The notes beneath the pieces were generated by a model that did no database searches, had not been told where the DNA came from, and worked only from the letters and a program-made list of their open reading frames with translations. The position numbers were made by a program, and so were the translations under genes. A DNA stretch of 48,361 nucleotides from Paenarthrobacter nitroguajacolicus (GTDB taxonomy: Bacteria > Actinomycetota > Actinomycetes > Actinomycetales > Micrococcaceae). Location: positions 1-48,361 of the forward strand of contig NZ_JAQPPK010000034.1 in the NCBI RefSeq assembly GCF_029952445.1. The letters run 5' to 3'. This document shows positions 1 through 8,055 of this stretch, piece after piece. Within the stretch, counting starts at the first letter, position 1. Every line of letters starts with the position of its first letter.

Positions 1-987
1 CGCCACCCGCGTCGGAAGCCGCGGATGGGTGTAAGCGACAGCTCCGGGGCCTGCGCCGGCTGCGGAGGCTCCCGAGGGGGCACCGCCGGTGGCTACCGCT
101 GCGCCAACGGCGACGCCGGCGCCCACGACGGCTGCCGTCATGCCCATGGCCATCACCGCGCCGGCCATCTTGCCCATCGCGGCAGTGACCGGAGCGATCA
201 AGCGCAGGAGGGCTGGCAGGGCCAAGACGGCAAGGACTATGAGGATCCAGCCGTTCACCAGTCCTCCGATGCCCTCATCCCCGTTTTTCAGCCGCCATGC
301 CAGTGCGTAGATGCTTGCCGCCAGGGGGCTGTAGACGATGAAGGCGAGGATCCATTTGGTGACGCCCTCGAAACTCTTCTTTCCGCCCTCCAACATTGCT
401 GACGCAGCCGCGACGGGCCAGTAACCGGAAAGAAGTGGCAGGAGCGCGCCCCGAAGAAACATCAACGCCCACTGGCACAGAACCGTCAGGATCCCGAACA
501 AGCCGATAATGATGGCCAGACCAGGGGCCGACGCCACCGCTGCACCACCGACGGTGAACGTTCCGGTATCCAGCCCCGCCGAGTCCAGAATCCACTTTCC
601 GTAGGCGTCCCCGGCAGTGACGAACACCTGGATCGACAAAGAGCCGGCGACGGTCACGAAAACAACCCGGCCAAGCGCTTCAAACACCTCGCGTGCGGGC
701 CGGCCATTCCGGTCCTTGAACGTCTGGATCCCGGCAACCATCAGACCGATGGTCACGAGAAACAACGTCACGATCGAAGTCGAGGCCTGAAACCAATCAA
801 CAGACGGGCCATTCAAATCAACCACGATGCCCTGGCCCAGCCACGACGTGGCGAAGTCCTTCAGGAGTTTGTCGTAACCGGCCATCATCTGCTGGCCCAA
901 GTTGTTGGCCCCGTCCTGGGTGACCTTCTGCACGCCGCATTCGATGGCATTGATCGCGATGGCCGCGGGGTTGCTGCAATCAGCCAT
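1..987 (-). CDS. VirB6/TrbL-like polytopic conjugation membrane protein (C-terminus cut by window edge)
   Basis: 329 codons of an open frame that starts with ATG at 987 and leaves the window at its left edge without a stop. The first 60 residues are soluble. Several long hydrophobic segments follow (roughly residues 62-80, 98-112, 140-165, 200-215 and 225-245), and then an Ala/Gly-rich stretch. This matches the VirB6/TrbL class of inner-membrane channel proteins of type IV secretion systems, which help move DNA or effectors across the cytoplasmic membrane. The start overlaps the stop of the upstream gene by 8 bp, so it belongs to the same operon. The assignment rests on topology and neighbours rather than on a diagnostic motif. 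Confidence 0.7.
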   Translation of the reverse strand, partial: MADCSNPAAIAINAIECGVQKVTQDGANNLGQQMMAGYDKLLKDFATSWLGQGIVVDLNGPSVDWFQASTSIVTLFLVTIGLMVAGIQTFKDRNGRPAREVFEALGRVVFVTVAGSLSIQVFVTAGDAYGKWILDSAGLDTGTFTVGGAAVASAPGLAIIIGLFGILTVLCQWALMFLRGALLPLLSGYWPVAAASAMLEGGKKSFEGVTKWILAFIVYSPLAASIYALAWRLKNGDEGIGGLVNGWILIVLAVLALPALLRLIAPVTAAMGKMAGAVMAMGMTAAVVGAGVAVGAAVATGGAPSGASAAGAGPGAVAYTHPRLPTRVA

Positions 988-1717
988 TGGTGGGCTTCCA
1001 CTCGACGAACTGCCCCTTCACCGGAGCCGAGGGCGAACCTGCCCAGGTCGCTCCACTGTCGAGGACCTTCAGCCGCCAGTCGCTGTCCTTCCACACCACG
1101 GTGTATGGGAGCCCCGTGTATCCGGTCTGCGAATTGGGTGTGCTGAGCACGACCGTGATCTGAGCTTCCTCGGGGGTGAAGGAGTCGACGATGAACCCGG
1201 CGCTCGTCCATCCCTGTTCAGATACTTTCTGGGCCACGCCGCTTGGGCTTTTCTGCAGGATCTTTTTCCCGGGGGAATCGATCGCATAGACATCGACGAC
1301 CTGGCTGACGGGGCCGGTCCACATCCGGTAGGTCAGGGTCGTGCCGAAGAGCGCCGCGCCCAAAGGCGACCGGGCGAAGCAGGCAGGGTACCCGCCGCGG
1401 GTTTTTGTCGGTCCGGCACTGGCCGAGACAGGCCAGGTGAGCCCCTGGGACGCCTCCCACCGAAGATCCGTGGGGATCTTCGGCCGCAGAGAGGTCTCCC
1501 CTTCCGGGACGTTGCATGTTCCGACCCCATTGGTGGGCTCTGCCGTTGGAGACGGCAGGGCCGGGCTCTCCTGTGGTGCTTGGGCTTCTGGTTTCGTCGG
1601 GGCTACGAAGGAGGCCACGATGGCCACGATGACGACCAGCAGCACCAGTGCCAGGACGATGCCTGCCGTGATGCCGGCGCCTTTGGAGTTCCAGGCCCGT
1701 TTAATCGGGTTCAGCAT
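980..1717 (-). CDS. Single-pass membrane-anchored conjugation protein
   Basis: 245 residues, with ATG at 1717 preceded by AAGGAG six bases upstream. A short basic cytoplasmic start is followed by one strong transmembrane helix (about residues 15-38), a Pro/Ala/Thr-rich linker and a soluble domain of about 170 residues. One short N-terminal helix plus an extracytoplasmic domain, between VirB2-like and VirB6-like genes, is the arrangement of VirB8/TcpC-type assembly factors. I do not see sequence motifs that prove that family. It overlaps the next gene by 8 bp and follows the previous one after 10 bp. Role in the secretion channel is inferred from context. Confidence 0.65.
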   Translation of the reverse strand: MLNPIKRAWNSKGAGITAGIVLALVLLVVIVAIVASFVAPTKPEAQAPQESPALPSPTAEPTNGVGTCNVPEGETSLRPKIPTDLRWEASQGLTWPVSASAGPTKTRGGYPACFARSPLGAALFGTTLTYRMWTGPVSQVVDVYAIDSPGKKILQKSPSGVAQKVSEQGWTSAGFIVDSFTPEEAQITVVLSTPNSQTGYTGLPYTVVWKDSDWRLKVLDSGATWAGSPSAPVKGQFVEWKPTNG

Positions 1718-1727
1718 GGGCTGCTCC

Positions 1728-2048
1728 TTAGCCGTTGAGGGTGTTCACGCAGCCGGTGTTACTGGACGGGATGAACACGGTCGCGATGCCCGCAGCGGCT
1801 GAGACCAACACGACGCCGCCGATCCACCAGCCCAGGGCTTTGAGCATCTCGCCGCCGTCGCCGCGCCTGTGCTGGAAAAACATGCCGATACCGACCAGGA
1901 TCAGAGCCACCACCGCCAAACCAGCGGCGACAACGGTGCACCAGAACTTGGCCGTATCCAGGGCTGTGGTGACCTGGGTGGGCATGCACAGCGGGGCGGC
2001 CGGGACACGGATGATGACCTCGGCCTTCAAGTTTTCGAACGCGCTCAT
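1728..2048 (-). CDS. Small two-helix membrane protein, VirB2/pilin-like
   Basis: 106 residues with ATG at 2048, overlapping the upstream stop in an ATGA arrangement. A mainly polar N-terminal 30 residues is followed by two hydrophobic helices (about 34-58 and 74-92), separated by a short charged loop containing HRRGDGGEM. Two helices joined by a short polar cytoplasmic loop is the topology of VirB2/TrbC-type pilin subunits, and the place in the operon fits. Actinobacterial systems often lack true pili, so it may instead be a small channel subunit. No pilin processing site was identified. Confidence 0.6.
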   Translation of the reverse strand: MSAFENLKAEVIIRVPAAPLCMPTQVTTALDTAKFWCTVVAAGLAVVALILVGIGMFFQHRRGDGGEMLKALGWWIGGVVLVSAAAGIATVFIPSSNTGCVNTLNG

Positions 2049-2527
2049 TGATCGTTTCCTCTCGTTGTTTCTACGACTCCTCGGGGAACCCGCACCCGGG
2101 CCTCAGCCAAGCGATCCCTGACCCGTTGCACGGGTTTGGCGATCGCCGCCGCAACAGCCTGGGGATTTTCCAGGCCCCGAAGCTTGACCATCCATGGCAC
2201 CTCGACCACCGGCACCACGGAGGAAAGAACTTTGATCCCGCGGACAGCTGCGGGAAGGGCACGGCCTGGGGCGTCAGCGACCACCAGCACGGCCCGGACA
2301 CGGGCGAGCCCGTGCGAACCGATCAGTGCCTTGGTGGTGTTCAGCGCGGCAGGGGTTGCCCGGCACACTGCAACCACCGCACCTGCCTCCGGGAACGCCA
2401 GGCCGTGATCGGTTCCACCCAACAACGTCGCCCACGTGGACGTCCCGGCCCCGGGATGGACACCCACGAACATCTCCCTTGGGACGGTGAAGGTCCCGGC
2501 AGGGAACAGCCACTCGGATGCGCCCAT
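2045..2527 (-). CDS. P-loop-like conjugation-associated protein (resembles DUF6668)
   Basis: 160 residues. ATG at 2527 was chosen over longer upstream starts because it overlaps the upstream stop as TGATG, as elsewhere in this operon. Near residues 23-32 there is VHPGAGTSTWA, which looks like a degenerate Walker A loop of the MinD/ParA type. Alternating hydrophobic strands follow (VVAVCRA, AVLVVADA), as in a Rossmann-like ATPase fold, but a clear Walker B aspartate pair is not evident. The protein resembles, from memory, the DUF6668 family seen beside actinobacterial transfer genes. Its function in transfer is not known to me. Confidence 0.6.
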   Translation of the reverse strand: MGASEWLFPAGTFTVPREMFVGVHPGAGTSTWATLLGGTDHGLAFPEAGAVVAVCRATPAALNTTKALIGSHGLARVRAVLVVADAPGRALPAAVRGIKVLSSVVPVVEVPWMVKLRGLENPQAVAAAIAKPVQRVRDRLAEARVRVPRGVVETTRGNDQ

Positions 2528-3060
2528 CAGATGGCCTCCAAGGGCAGCACGTTCGAGGCCAGCCACGGCGCACCGGAGGCGGCGCGGGTCATGATGACCG
2601 CCCACTCCCCCGCGTTGGTGCTGAACTTGACCCGGACCTGGTGGCCGTCCGGGACCTCCGCCGGAACGACGGACCCGGCTGAAGTCACGGTGCGGGCTGA
2701 CAGGCGGGGAGGCTGGATGTACTGCGCCTCGTGGGCGTATGCGGTCGTGATCAGCGGCGCCAAGGCCCTGAACCATTCCTCTTTGGTCTTGCCGGTGTCC
2801 GTGTAAGCGGCCATCACCTTCACGGCCGCGTTGATGGCTTCATCCTCCGCGGCAGGGTCCAGGGCCAGCGCGGACGGACCGGCATGGTCGGCCTGGGGCA
2901 CGTCCTGGCACGAGACAATGCAGGACACCGAAGCATCCGGCGTCGGAGACTCCGACTGATTGGTCCCCGTCGCTCCGCCCCAGCACCCAGACAGTGCCAG
3001 AGCCACCACCGCGGCCGCAGCAGTCAGTGCCGCTGTCTTCTTGAGCATCGGGTTCTCCAT
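2527..3060 (-). CDS. Putative lipoprotein of the transfer operon
   Basis: 177 residues. It begins with a basic start, a hydrophobic Ala-rich stretch and a lipobox ALSGC near residue 26, so it should be lipidated at that cysteine and anchored outside the membrane. The mature part has a Ser/Thr/Pro-rich linker and a domain of about 110 residues with an NTF2-like feel (helices, then strands with HQVRVKFS and WAVIMTR). ATG at 3060 overlaps the upstream stop as TGATG. A GTG one codon earlier is the alternative. It is probably an extracytoplasmic component of the secretion apparatus. Confidence 0.65.
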   Translation of the reverse strand: MENPMLKKTAALTAAAAVVALALSGCWGGATGTNQSESPTPDASVSCIVSCQDVPQADHAGPSALALDPAAEDEAINAAVKVMAAYTDTGKTKEEWFRALAPLITTAYAHEAQYIQPPRLSARTVTSAGSVVPAEVPDGHQVRVKFSTNAGEWAVIMTRAASGAPWLASNVLPLEAI

Positions 3061-4133
3061 CACATGGCCGCCTTCTCGAACTGTTCCCGGGTGGGGATGT
3101 ACAGGTACCCGGCCGGGGCGCCGGGGTTGATCGTCATCGTGTAGTACGCGCCGTTGGGAGGAATACCGAAGTTGTAGCCCTCCTCGATGACCTTCCCATC
3201 GGCGGTGATTTCCTTAACCACCGCCACGTGGCCGTACTCGCCCGTGGTGTACCAGGTGATGGCGCCGACCTTAGGGGTCTTGCTGATCGTCCAGCCCGCC
3301 CGGGACCACGCATTGCCCCAGGTCTTGCCGTTGCCCGGGCCGAGCCTGGAGGAACTGACCGGCTGCAGGCCGAGCTGTTGGGTAAGCCGCCACCACGCGA
3401 AATCGGTGCAGTTCCGGTACGCCAGACTCGTGACAGGGTTGTTCGCGTTGTGCTCCGCGCCCCTCCACGGATAGTCGTCCCCGGACCCCGTGGTCCCGAC
3501 GGCGAAACCGCCCGCGGCGCAGCCACCGGACCCGGCCGTGATCTTTCCCGCCGTGACCGCTGCCAGCACTTCCCGCGCAGCCGGGATGAACTTGGTGTAC
3601 CCGGCCGGACTGTAATTGCCCTGGACCCGGTGACCGGCCACGTCCGGGGGCATGGCCTCCCACCCGGGGAGTCGCATCAGGGCCTTGAAGAACGTCGCCG
3701 CGGCCTTGGCCGGGTCCGTTACCTCAGCTTTGGTACCCCACGGGTTCCCGGGGAGGCACCACTGCTGCTGGAACAGGCCCAGGCTGCACGTCAGTGAACC
3801 ATCCGGGTTGGTCACGCCGTGAATGTCATCGCCGTAGTTGAGGTTTTTCAGGCTCGACTCACCCATGGCGGTCATGACACCCACCAACAAGCCCTCCGCA
3901 GGCACGTTCAACTGCTGACCGGTCTTCACCACCACGGCAGCGTTCGCCAGCTGGTCGTCCGCATAACCGGCGACCACACCCCCAGGCGCACTCACCGTTA
4001 CGGTCCCGGCCGGGGCGCAGGCCGCCAACGCGCCCTCTTTCCCGCCCGAACCGAGCATCATCACCAGAACCAGCACCGGCACCATAACGGCCGCCAACAC
4101 CGCCCCCGCAGCTGCTCCCGCTCCGCCCTTCAT
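3060..4133 (-). CDS. Conjugation peptidoglycan hydrolase: lytic-transglycosylase-like region plus CHAP domain
   Basis: 357 residues with an N-terminal membrane helix (about 12-30). A first domain (about 70-190) carries GESSLK and a GLFQQ motif typical of lysozyme/transglycosylase-like cell-wall hydrolases. The C-terminal CHAP amidase/peptidase domain has a plausible catalytic Cys242 in YRNCTDFAWW and His302 in YGHVAVV. Such VirB1-like bifunctional enzymes open the cell wall for the secretion channel. ATG at 4133 overlaps the upstream stop (ATGA), which decides this start over an in-frame ATG at 4145. The stop overlaps the start of the lipoprotein gene. Confidence 0.85.
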   Translation of the reverse strand: MKGGAGAAAGAVLAAVMVPVLVLVMMLGSGGKEGALAACAPAGTVTVSAPGGVVAGYADDQLANAAVVVKTGQQLNVPAEGLLVGVMTAMGESSLKNLNYGDDIHGVTNPDGSLTCSLGLFQQQWCLPGNPWGTKAEVTDPAKAAATFFKALMRLPGWEAMPPDVAGHRVQGNYSPAGYTKFIPAAREVLAAVTAGKITAGSGGCAAGGFAVGTTGSGDDYPWRGAEHNANNPVTSLAYRNCTDFAWWRLTQQLGLQPVSSSRLGPGNGKTWGNAWSRAGWTISKTPKVGAITWYTTGEYGHVAVVKEITADGKVIEEGYNFGIPPNGAYYTMTINPGAPAGYLYIPTREQFEKAAM

Positions 4134-4348
4134 CGCCGCCACCACCGACCACCCGAGCCCGGTTTGATGACGGGTTCCGAAACGGAACCGTCCACACCGA
4201 GCAGAAGCTCCATGACCTCATCCCCGTCAGTTACCCGCACGGGCCAAGGGCCGGGTTCTGTCACAACGGATGCCACATGGGCGATGACCACATAGGGAGC
4301 AGAATCTCCGGCAGGGACGACCACCGGGCGGCCATTCACAGACCACAT
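4130..4348 (-). CDS. Small hypothetical protein at the head of the transfer operon
   Basis: 72 residues if the ATG at 4348 is used; GGTGGGG lies about seven bases upstream. A TTG at 4432 would give 100 residues but has no good ribosome site. The protein is soluble, with several short strands (YVVIAHVASVV, WPVRVTDGDEVM) and a basic C-terminal tail. I recognise no family. It overlaps the hydrolase gene by 4 bp and so is translationally coupled to it. It is the first visible gene of the leftward operon. Confidence 0.5.
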   Translation of the reverse strand: MWSVNGRPVVVPAGDSAPYVVIAHVASVVTEPGPWPVRVTDGDEVMELLLGVDGSVSEPVIKPGSGGRWWRR

Positions 4349-4441
4349 CGGCCCCACCAAGTGCGCTACCTCGATCAAGACAATTGCTCTCTGACGCGCG
4401 TTGTCGTGCAGATTTCGCTGGAGAAATGCCAAAGAGGCCTA

Positions 4442-4464
4442 ACTCTATTGTTTAGTAATAGAGT
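4442..4464. promoter_or_regulatory. 8-bp perfect inverted repeat in a divergent promoter region
   Basis: ACTCTATT and AATAGAGT are separated by 7 bp, in an A/T-rich gap between the leftward transfer operon and the rightward winged-helix regulator. Position and symmetry suggest an operator, plausibly bound by the product of the gene at 4516. On the minus strand TTTACA lies about 16 bp from CAATAG and could be the transfer operon promoter. Confidence 0.5.
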
Positions 4465-4515
4465 GATGTAAATTTGAGTTGGCTGCACCTGTGAGCTGTC
4501 CGGCAGTATTGATGC

Positions 4516-4830
4516 ATGCCGCGACTGATTCGACCGAGCTTGCCCCTGGATGTAGAGACCGCCATCGCCTTCATGGGAAGTCGGGCTCAGGCGGATGTCC
4601 TGCGCCAGCTGGCTATCCTCGGACCCTCGACCATTGGTCAGCTGCAGAGTGTCGTTGATGTCAGCCGACCGAGTCTGAATCGTCTCCTGGATGCCCTCGG
4701 GGCAGCTGGTCTTGTTCTGACTGACCCTCCCGAGGGTGCTCGACAAGGGCGGGATGTGGTTTATGAGGTGCGACGAACCCGAATCCGGGACCTGTCGCGA
4801 GCATACGTCGATTACATCGAAGGTCGCTGA
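4516..4830 (+). CDS. Winged helix-turn-helix transcriptional regulator
   Basis: 104 residues, ATG at 4516. Most of the protein is a compact winged-helix fold: helices around residues 17-30, a helix-turn-helix near 36-57 (TIGQLQSVVDVSRPSLNRLLDALGAAG) split by a short turn, and a wing with VVYEVRR near 85. It resembles small ArsR/MarR-type repressors. No metal-binding cysteines are present, so metal sensing is unlikely. It is divergent from the transfer operon, and an inverted repeat lies between them, so it may control transfer genes and itself. That role is inference. Confidence 0.7.
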   Translation: MPRLIRPSLPLDVETAIAFMGSRAQADVLRQLAILGPSTIGQLQSVVDVSRPSLNRLLDALGAAGLVLTDPPEGARQGRDVVYEVRRTRIRDLSRAYVDYIEGR

Positions 4831-4886
4831 TGCTGACGGAATCAACCCGTCGAACCTGGTGGCCATGATCCAACCCTAGCAGGAAT

Positions 4887-4898
4887 GAAACATGTTTC
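4887..4898. promoter_or_regulatory. GAAACATGTTTC palindrome, downstream copy
   Basis: A 12-bp perfect palindrome lies just beyond the stop of the EspR-like gene. It overlaps a second symmetrical element (CATGTT, TCG, AACATG at 4891-4905). About 30 bp around it resembles the site at 8066-8077 in the promoter of the same module. It could be a regulator site or a boundary repeat. Confidence 0.5.
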
Positions 4899-4907
4899 GA
4901 ACATGAT

Positions 4908-5363
4908 TCAAGTGTCGCTTGGGTTGTTTTTCTCGAGCTCTTCCACGTCGTCCAGGAGGGCGTTGATCGCATCCAATGTTTTGGCGTCGATATCGCCCAG
5001 GGTCCTTGCTGCAATATTTTTCAGCTTGCTTCGTCGCATGCTCCTGAGGAGTTGTAGTTCCTTCTCGATGCGTTCCGGAAGTTCACCAGACTCATCAGTG
5101 AGATAGACAGGGTCGATGTCGAAGAACTTCGATAGTGCAACGAGAGCCTCGGTAGGCACCGTTTCAGGAGACTCCCCCGTCCTTATCCTCCACCACCTGG
5201 TTCTGGATAGCTCGTACCCATGTTCACGCACTCCGGCTTGAATGTCTGCGAACTCATATGGCCTGCCACCCTCCGCCACTACGACGTCAAGCAACAAATT
5301 CACCTTTCGCGAAAGAGCCTCTGCTCGAGCCAGCCGATCTCGAGCAGTTTCACCGCCAGCCAT
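4908..5363 (-). CDS. EspR-like XRE-family DNA-binding regulator
   Basis: 151 residues, last gene of the four-gene module, starting 4 bp after the hydrolase stop. An N-terminal helix is followed by a helix-turn-helix (about residues 38-75, containing ELSRTRWWRIRTGES). Next come FFDIDPVYLTD and a C-terminal helical dimerisation part (IEKELQLLRSMR). That order and these phrases closely match mycobacterial EspR and other actinobacterial XRE proteins, where the C-terminal helices give a dimer able to bridge distant DNA sites. It probably regulates its own module through the GAAACATGTTTC sites. The target is inferred. Confidence 0.75.
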   Translation of the reverse strand: MAGGETARDRLARAEALSRKVNLLLDVVVAEGGRPYEFADIQAGVREHGYELSRTRWWRIRTGESPETVPTEALVALSKFFDIDPVYLTDESGELPERIEKELQLLRSMRRSKLKNIAARTLGDIDAKTLDAINALLDDVEELEKNNPSDT

Positions 5364-5366
5364 TAT

Positions 5367-6551
5367 TCAAACCCCATTCGAATGTCCATCGGCAGAGTTC
5401 GCCGACTTTTTGTGAGCCGTACCGGTATGGAAGCACCTTTCATACCAGCGACGAACTGCCAAATCCCACCCTACCGGGTCTGAATTCCACTCCTGCGTAT
5501 GGCCGGAACAGTCGAACTCGACTAGTTCAACCTTCTCGCTTCGCCGGTAGGCGAGGCGCCTTGAAGTCTCTATCGGTACAGACCAGTCATTTTTGCTGTG
5601 AAGAATAAGGATGGGAACTTCAATCGGCATTTCCAGCCTCGAGGCATCCGCGCCTTTCACATCGATCGTCTCGCTGAACCCTAAAAGTCGACTGGTCCGG
5701 TTGGCGGAAATAAGGGATGTCACGAAGGATCCCAAAAAGCCAGGCCATCCTTGATGTCGAGCATTAGCTCTAAAGACGTCTTCCCAGCGCAATGCAGGTG
5801 CCACCATGACAATCCCTCTGATCATGCCGCCGAGGCTGGAACGTTGGGTCGTATTGATGGCAATCGTAGCCCCTAGAGACCACCCGAAGATGACGCATTT
5901 TGTACCTCCTTGAGCGGCGATGAATCTTAGCGCATCCTCTAAGTCCTGCCATTCCGTCTCACCGAGGTGTGAACGACCGTCACTTGCTGAGGGGCCTTCG
6001 CCGTCGTTTCGATATGTGATGACTAGAGAAGTTAAATCAAGGGACGTTGCTGTCTTAAGTCCGCGCAGAGTCTGCCGCCGGTCAGAACCTTGACCGTGCA
6101 CGTGAACGGCCCAAACATCGGAGCCACCATTTACGATCCACGCTGGGGCTGGCCCCAGGGACGTCTCAAGCACTACATCTTTGTATTCCGACTCAGGGAA
6201 AATCGCGGTTATGCCGCTCCACCTGCACTGTGAACCTTGCGATAGGGCCAGCGGACGATGCAGCAGACGGCGCTGAACGGCGGTTGTGGTCATGGAGACG
6301 ACGTCTCCTACCACCGCAGGCTCATCTCCCCCAGCTATATGAAGTCCAAACGTGCCCGGCTCGATAGTGCGCCTGGTGATGGGTAAATCAATCGCATGGT
6401 CGGTAACTCGTCCGGAAACGAGATCATAGCGACGCCTGTAGTCCAACCGGACAGCTTGGTGGACTGCCCATGTTAACAATCCGACGACAGACGACACGGC
6501 CGCGACAGCCGCGACAGCTGCGATGCAGGCGGTCGTCATTTTGGACGACAT
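5367..6551 (-). CDS. Membrane-anchored alpha/beta hydrolase
   Basis: 394 residues. One N-terminal transmembrane helix (about 8-30) is followed by an alpha/beta hydrolase domain. The nucleophile elbow is GWSLG with Ser225, an oxyanion-type HG lies at 152-153, and the remaining triad residues are probably Asp322 (SKNDWSVP) and His351 (CSGHTQEW). Substrate is not predictable; esterase, lipase or peptidase activity on the cytoplasmic or outer face is possible. ATG at 6551 has GGAGGG six bases upstream and overlaps the previous gene by 16 bp, so it is coupled to the DUF6545 protein. It is the probable enzymatic output of the module. Confidence 0.8.
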   Translation of the reverse strand: MSSKMTTACIAAVAAVAAVSSVVGLLTWAVHQAVRLDYRRRYDLVSGRVTDHAIDLPITRRTIEPGTFGLHIAGGDEPAVVGDVVSMTTTAVQRRLLHRPLALSQGSQCRWSGITAIFPESEYKDVVLETSLGPAPAWIVNGGSDVWAVHVHGQGSDRRQTLRGLKTATSLDLTSLVITYRNDGEGPSASDGRSHLGETEWQDLEDALRFIAAQGGTKCVIFGWSLGATIAINTTQRSSLGGMIRGIVMVAPALRWEDVFRANARHQGWPGFLGSFVTSLISANRTSRLLGFSETIDVKGADASRLEMPIEVPILILHSKNDWSVPIETSRRLAYRRSEKVELVEFDCSGHTQEWNSDPVGWDLAVRRWYERCFHTGTAHKKSANSADGHSNGV

Positions 6552-7519
6552 GTAAGTCCCTCCAGAAACTCAGCAGCCGTAGATAGCTTGTCCATCCCGT
6601 CGGTGCCGATTCGGTTGGCGGTCGATGGGTCTCTAGCCAGGGAGTCTTGAATCTCCACAACCATTCGATGTAGCTTGCGTCGGGGCTTTTCTGGATGATC
6701 AGGCACCACACGCAGGTCCAGAGTGACGCCTCTATTGCCACGGATCGCTTTGGCCCAGACGGGTTCAAGCGTCCTCAGTACGGAGTTCGTCTCCGTAACG
6801 TCCCTGAGCCCAAGAATCCTCCGACGTGCGGGGGGGAGTGCCAGACCGGTGCACAACAGAGCGAAAGTTGCAGAATTTAGCGCCCCATAAAGGCTGTCAA
6901 GTGAAGACATCAACTGGAGCTGGCCAAGGAGATGCAGGACGTCAAGCATAAGAACCTGTATGACTAGGAGGACTGCGGAGGCGCATCCGCTGCCGATCAA
7001 CGCAAAGGCCAGGGTGTAAACACCGGTGCTCCAAGATTTTCTAAACTTCAAGCATGTGTATCCAGCCGTAGCCATTACGGATCCGATGTACACGTATTGG
7101 ACCATTGAGTAAAGCGCCGCGAAAGGCTGAGCTCCGTAGTCACGCATGAACGTCGTGGAAGTCGCAGGGGCATCGATAAGTGCGAAGAAGGTAGCCGCAA
7201 GGGTCGCTGCCAGAACGACGCTGCTCTTTCCCAAGAGACGTGGCGACGATCCGTCAGCTGGCGTTGGACTGGCTGCCCGGTGGATTGCCCTTGCCAGGAA
7301 GTAAATGCCTACAAGCAGCAACAGGTTGGCCCCTAGATCCGTGTAATTTCGTCCACCAAACTTCTCGTCCACGTAGATGTAGACATGGTTGAGGTTGAGA
7401 ACAAGAGATAGGGATATCAACACAGCTGCCCAAAGAATGCTCGTGTCCTTGCCTTGGCGGCGAGTGGCCACGACGATCAGGGTCAAGAGAACCATGATGG
7501 TTGCAACAAAAGCTTCCAC
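6536..7519 (-). CDS. MAB_1171c-family polytopic membrane protein with DUF6545 tail
   Basis: 327 residues. About seven hydrophobic helices occupy residues 3-235. The cytoplasmic tail of about 90 residues contains LRTLEPVWAKAI and a segment with RKLHRMVVEIQDSL, the pattern I associate with DUF6545 in actinobacterial 'MAB_1171c family putative transporters'. Transport by this family is, as far as I know, not demonstrated. GTG at 7519 shares one base with the stop of the ImmA-like gene (TAGTG). In other actinobacteria, as I recall, such genes sit next to ImmA/IrrE peptidases and XRE regulators, which is also the arrangement here. Confidence 0.75.
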   Translation of the reverse strand: MEAFVATIMVLLTLIVVATRRQGKDTSILWAAVLISLSLVLNLNHVYIYVDEKFGGRNYTDLGANLLLLVGIYFLARAIHRAASPTPADGSSPRLLGKSSVVLAATLAATFFALIDAPATSTTFMRDYGAQPFAALYSMVQYVYIGSVMATAGYTCLKFRKSWSTGVYTLAFALIGSGCASAVLLVIQVLMLDVLHLLGQLQLMSSLDSLYGALNSATFALLCTGLALPPARRRILGLRDVTETNSVLRTLEPVWAKAIRGNRGVTLDLRVVPDHPEKPRRKLHRMVVEIQDSLARDPSTANRIGTDGMDKLSTAAEFLEGLTCRPK

Positions 7520-8043
7520 TAGCCGAAAACCTCTTCAAATGCGCCTGGCTCCCCCGGAGCCTCTCTGAGCGCTTCAGCCATTAGATCCGCTAGATACTCA
7601 GCTGTAGCTTCTTCCACTGTCCTGAACTCTGTTCTCATTAGAGCCCTTCTGACAAGTTCGGGGGACAAGTTTTGAAGGCCTTCATGGAGAAGCGCTCCGG
7701 CGCCGGGGTGCGCATCATGTCCCAGGATCATATGAGCCAACTCGTGCAGTATGAATTGCTGCCGTTGCAGTTCCCACGGAGTAGGAGGGTGGAAAACCCA
7801 TTCTCGACTCTTCCCGGGCAGCCAGAGACCACAGATTGCCGTGCCGGCCAACTTCTCTGTGGCACGGATGCTTATTCGGCGGCCTCGGATGACTTCAACT
7901 GCCCGGATGATCAGCTCCAGGCTCAGCCTTTTCGGCAGCCCCAAAAGGGCAAAGGCGTCGGACGCTTCTCGAAACGCCCGCTGGGATGAGGACAGAGACA
8001 GCCCAAGAACGGTCTGCGGCACGGGCGACGACTCCTTAAACAT
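7519..8043 (-). CDS. ImmA/IrrE-family metallopeptidase
   Basis: 174 residues, first gene of the module. The zinc motif HELAH is at residues 100-104 inside FILHELAHMILGH, and a likely third ligand, Glu149, lies in EEATAEYLAD. ImmA/IrrE enzymes cleave or remove repressors in response to stress, which fits the XRE regulator at the far end of the same operon. The upstream 'ICGLWLPG...WVFHPPTPWELQRQQF' stretch (residues 70-97) is the usual lead-in to the catalytic helix. No clear Shine-Dalgarno sequence is seen. Whether it acts on the EspR-like protein is a testable inference. Confidence 0.85.
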   Translation of the reverse strand: MFKESSPVPQTVLGLSLSSSQRAFREASDAFALLGLPKRLSLELIIRAVEVIRGRRISIRATEKLAGTAICGLWLPGKSREWVFHPPTPWELQRQQFILHELAHMILGHDAHPGAGALLHEGLQNLSPELVRRALMRTEFRTVEEATAEYLADLMAEALREAPGEPGAFEEVFG

Positions 8044-8055
8044 GTCGGGTCGGCT

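Noticed and set aside
4375..4866. A 163-residue minus-strand frame across the winged-helix regulator
   Set aside because: It lies wholly opposite a convincing HTH gene, has no recognisable domain and crosses the divergent promoter.
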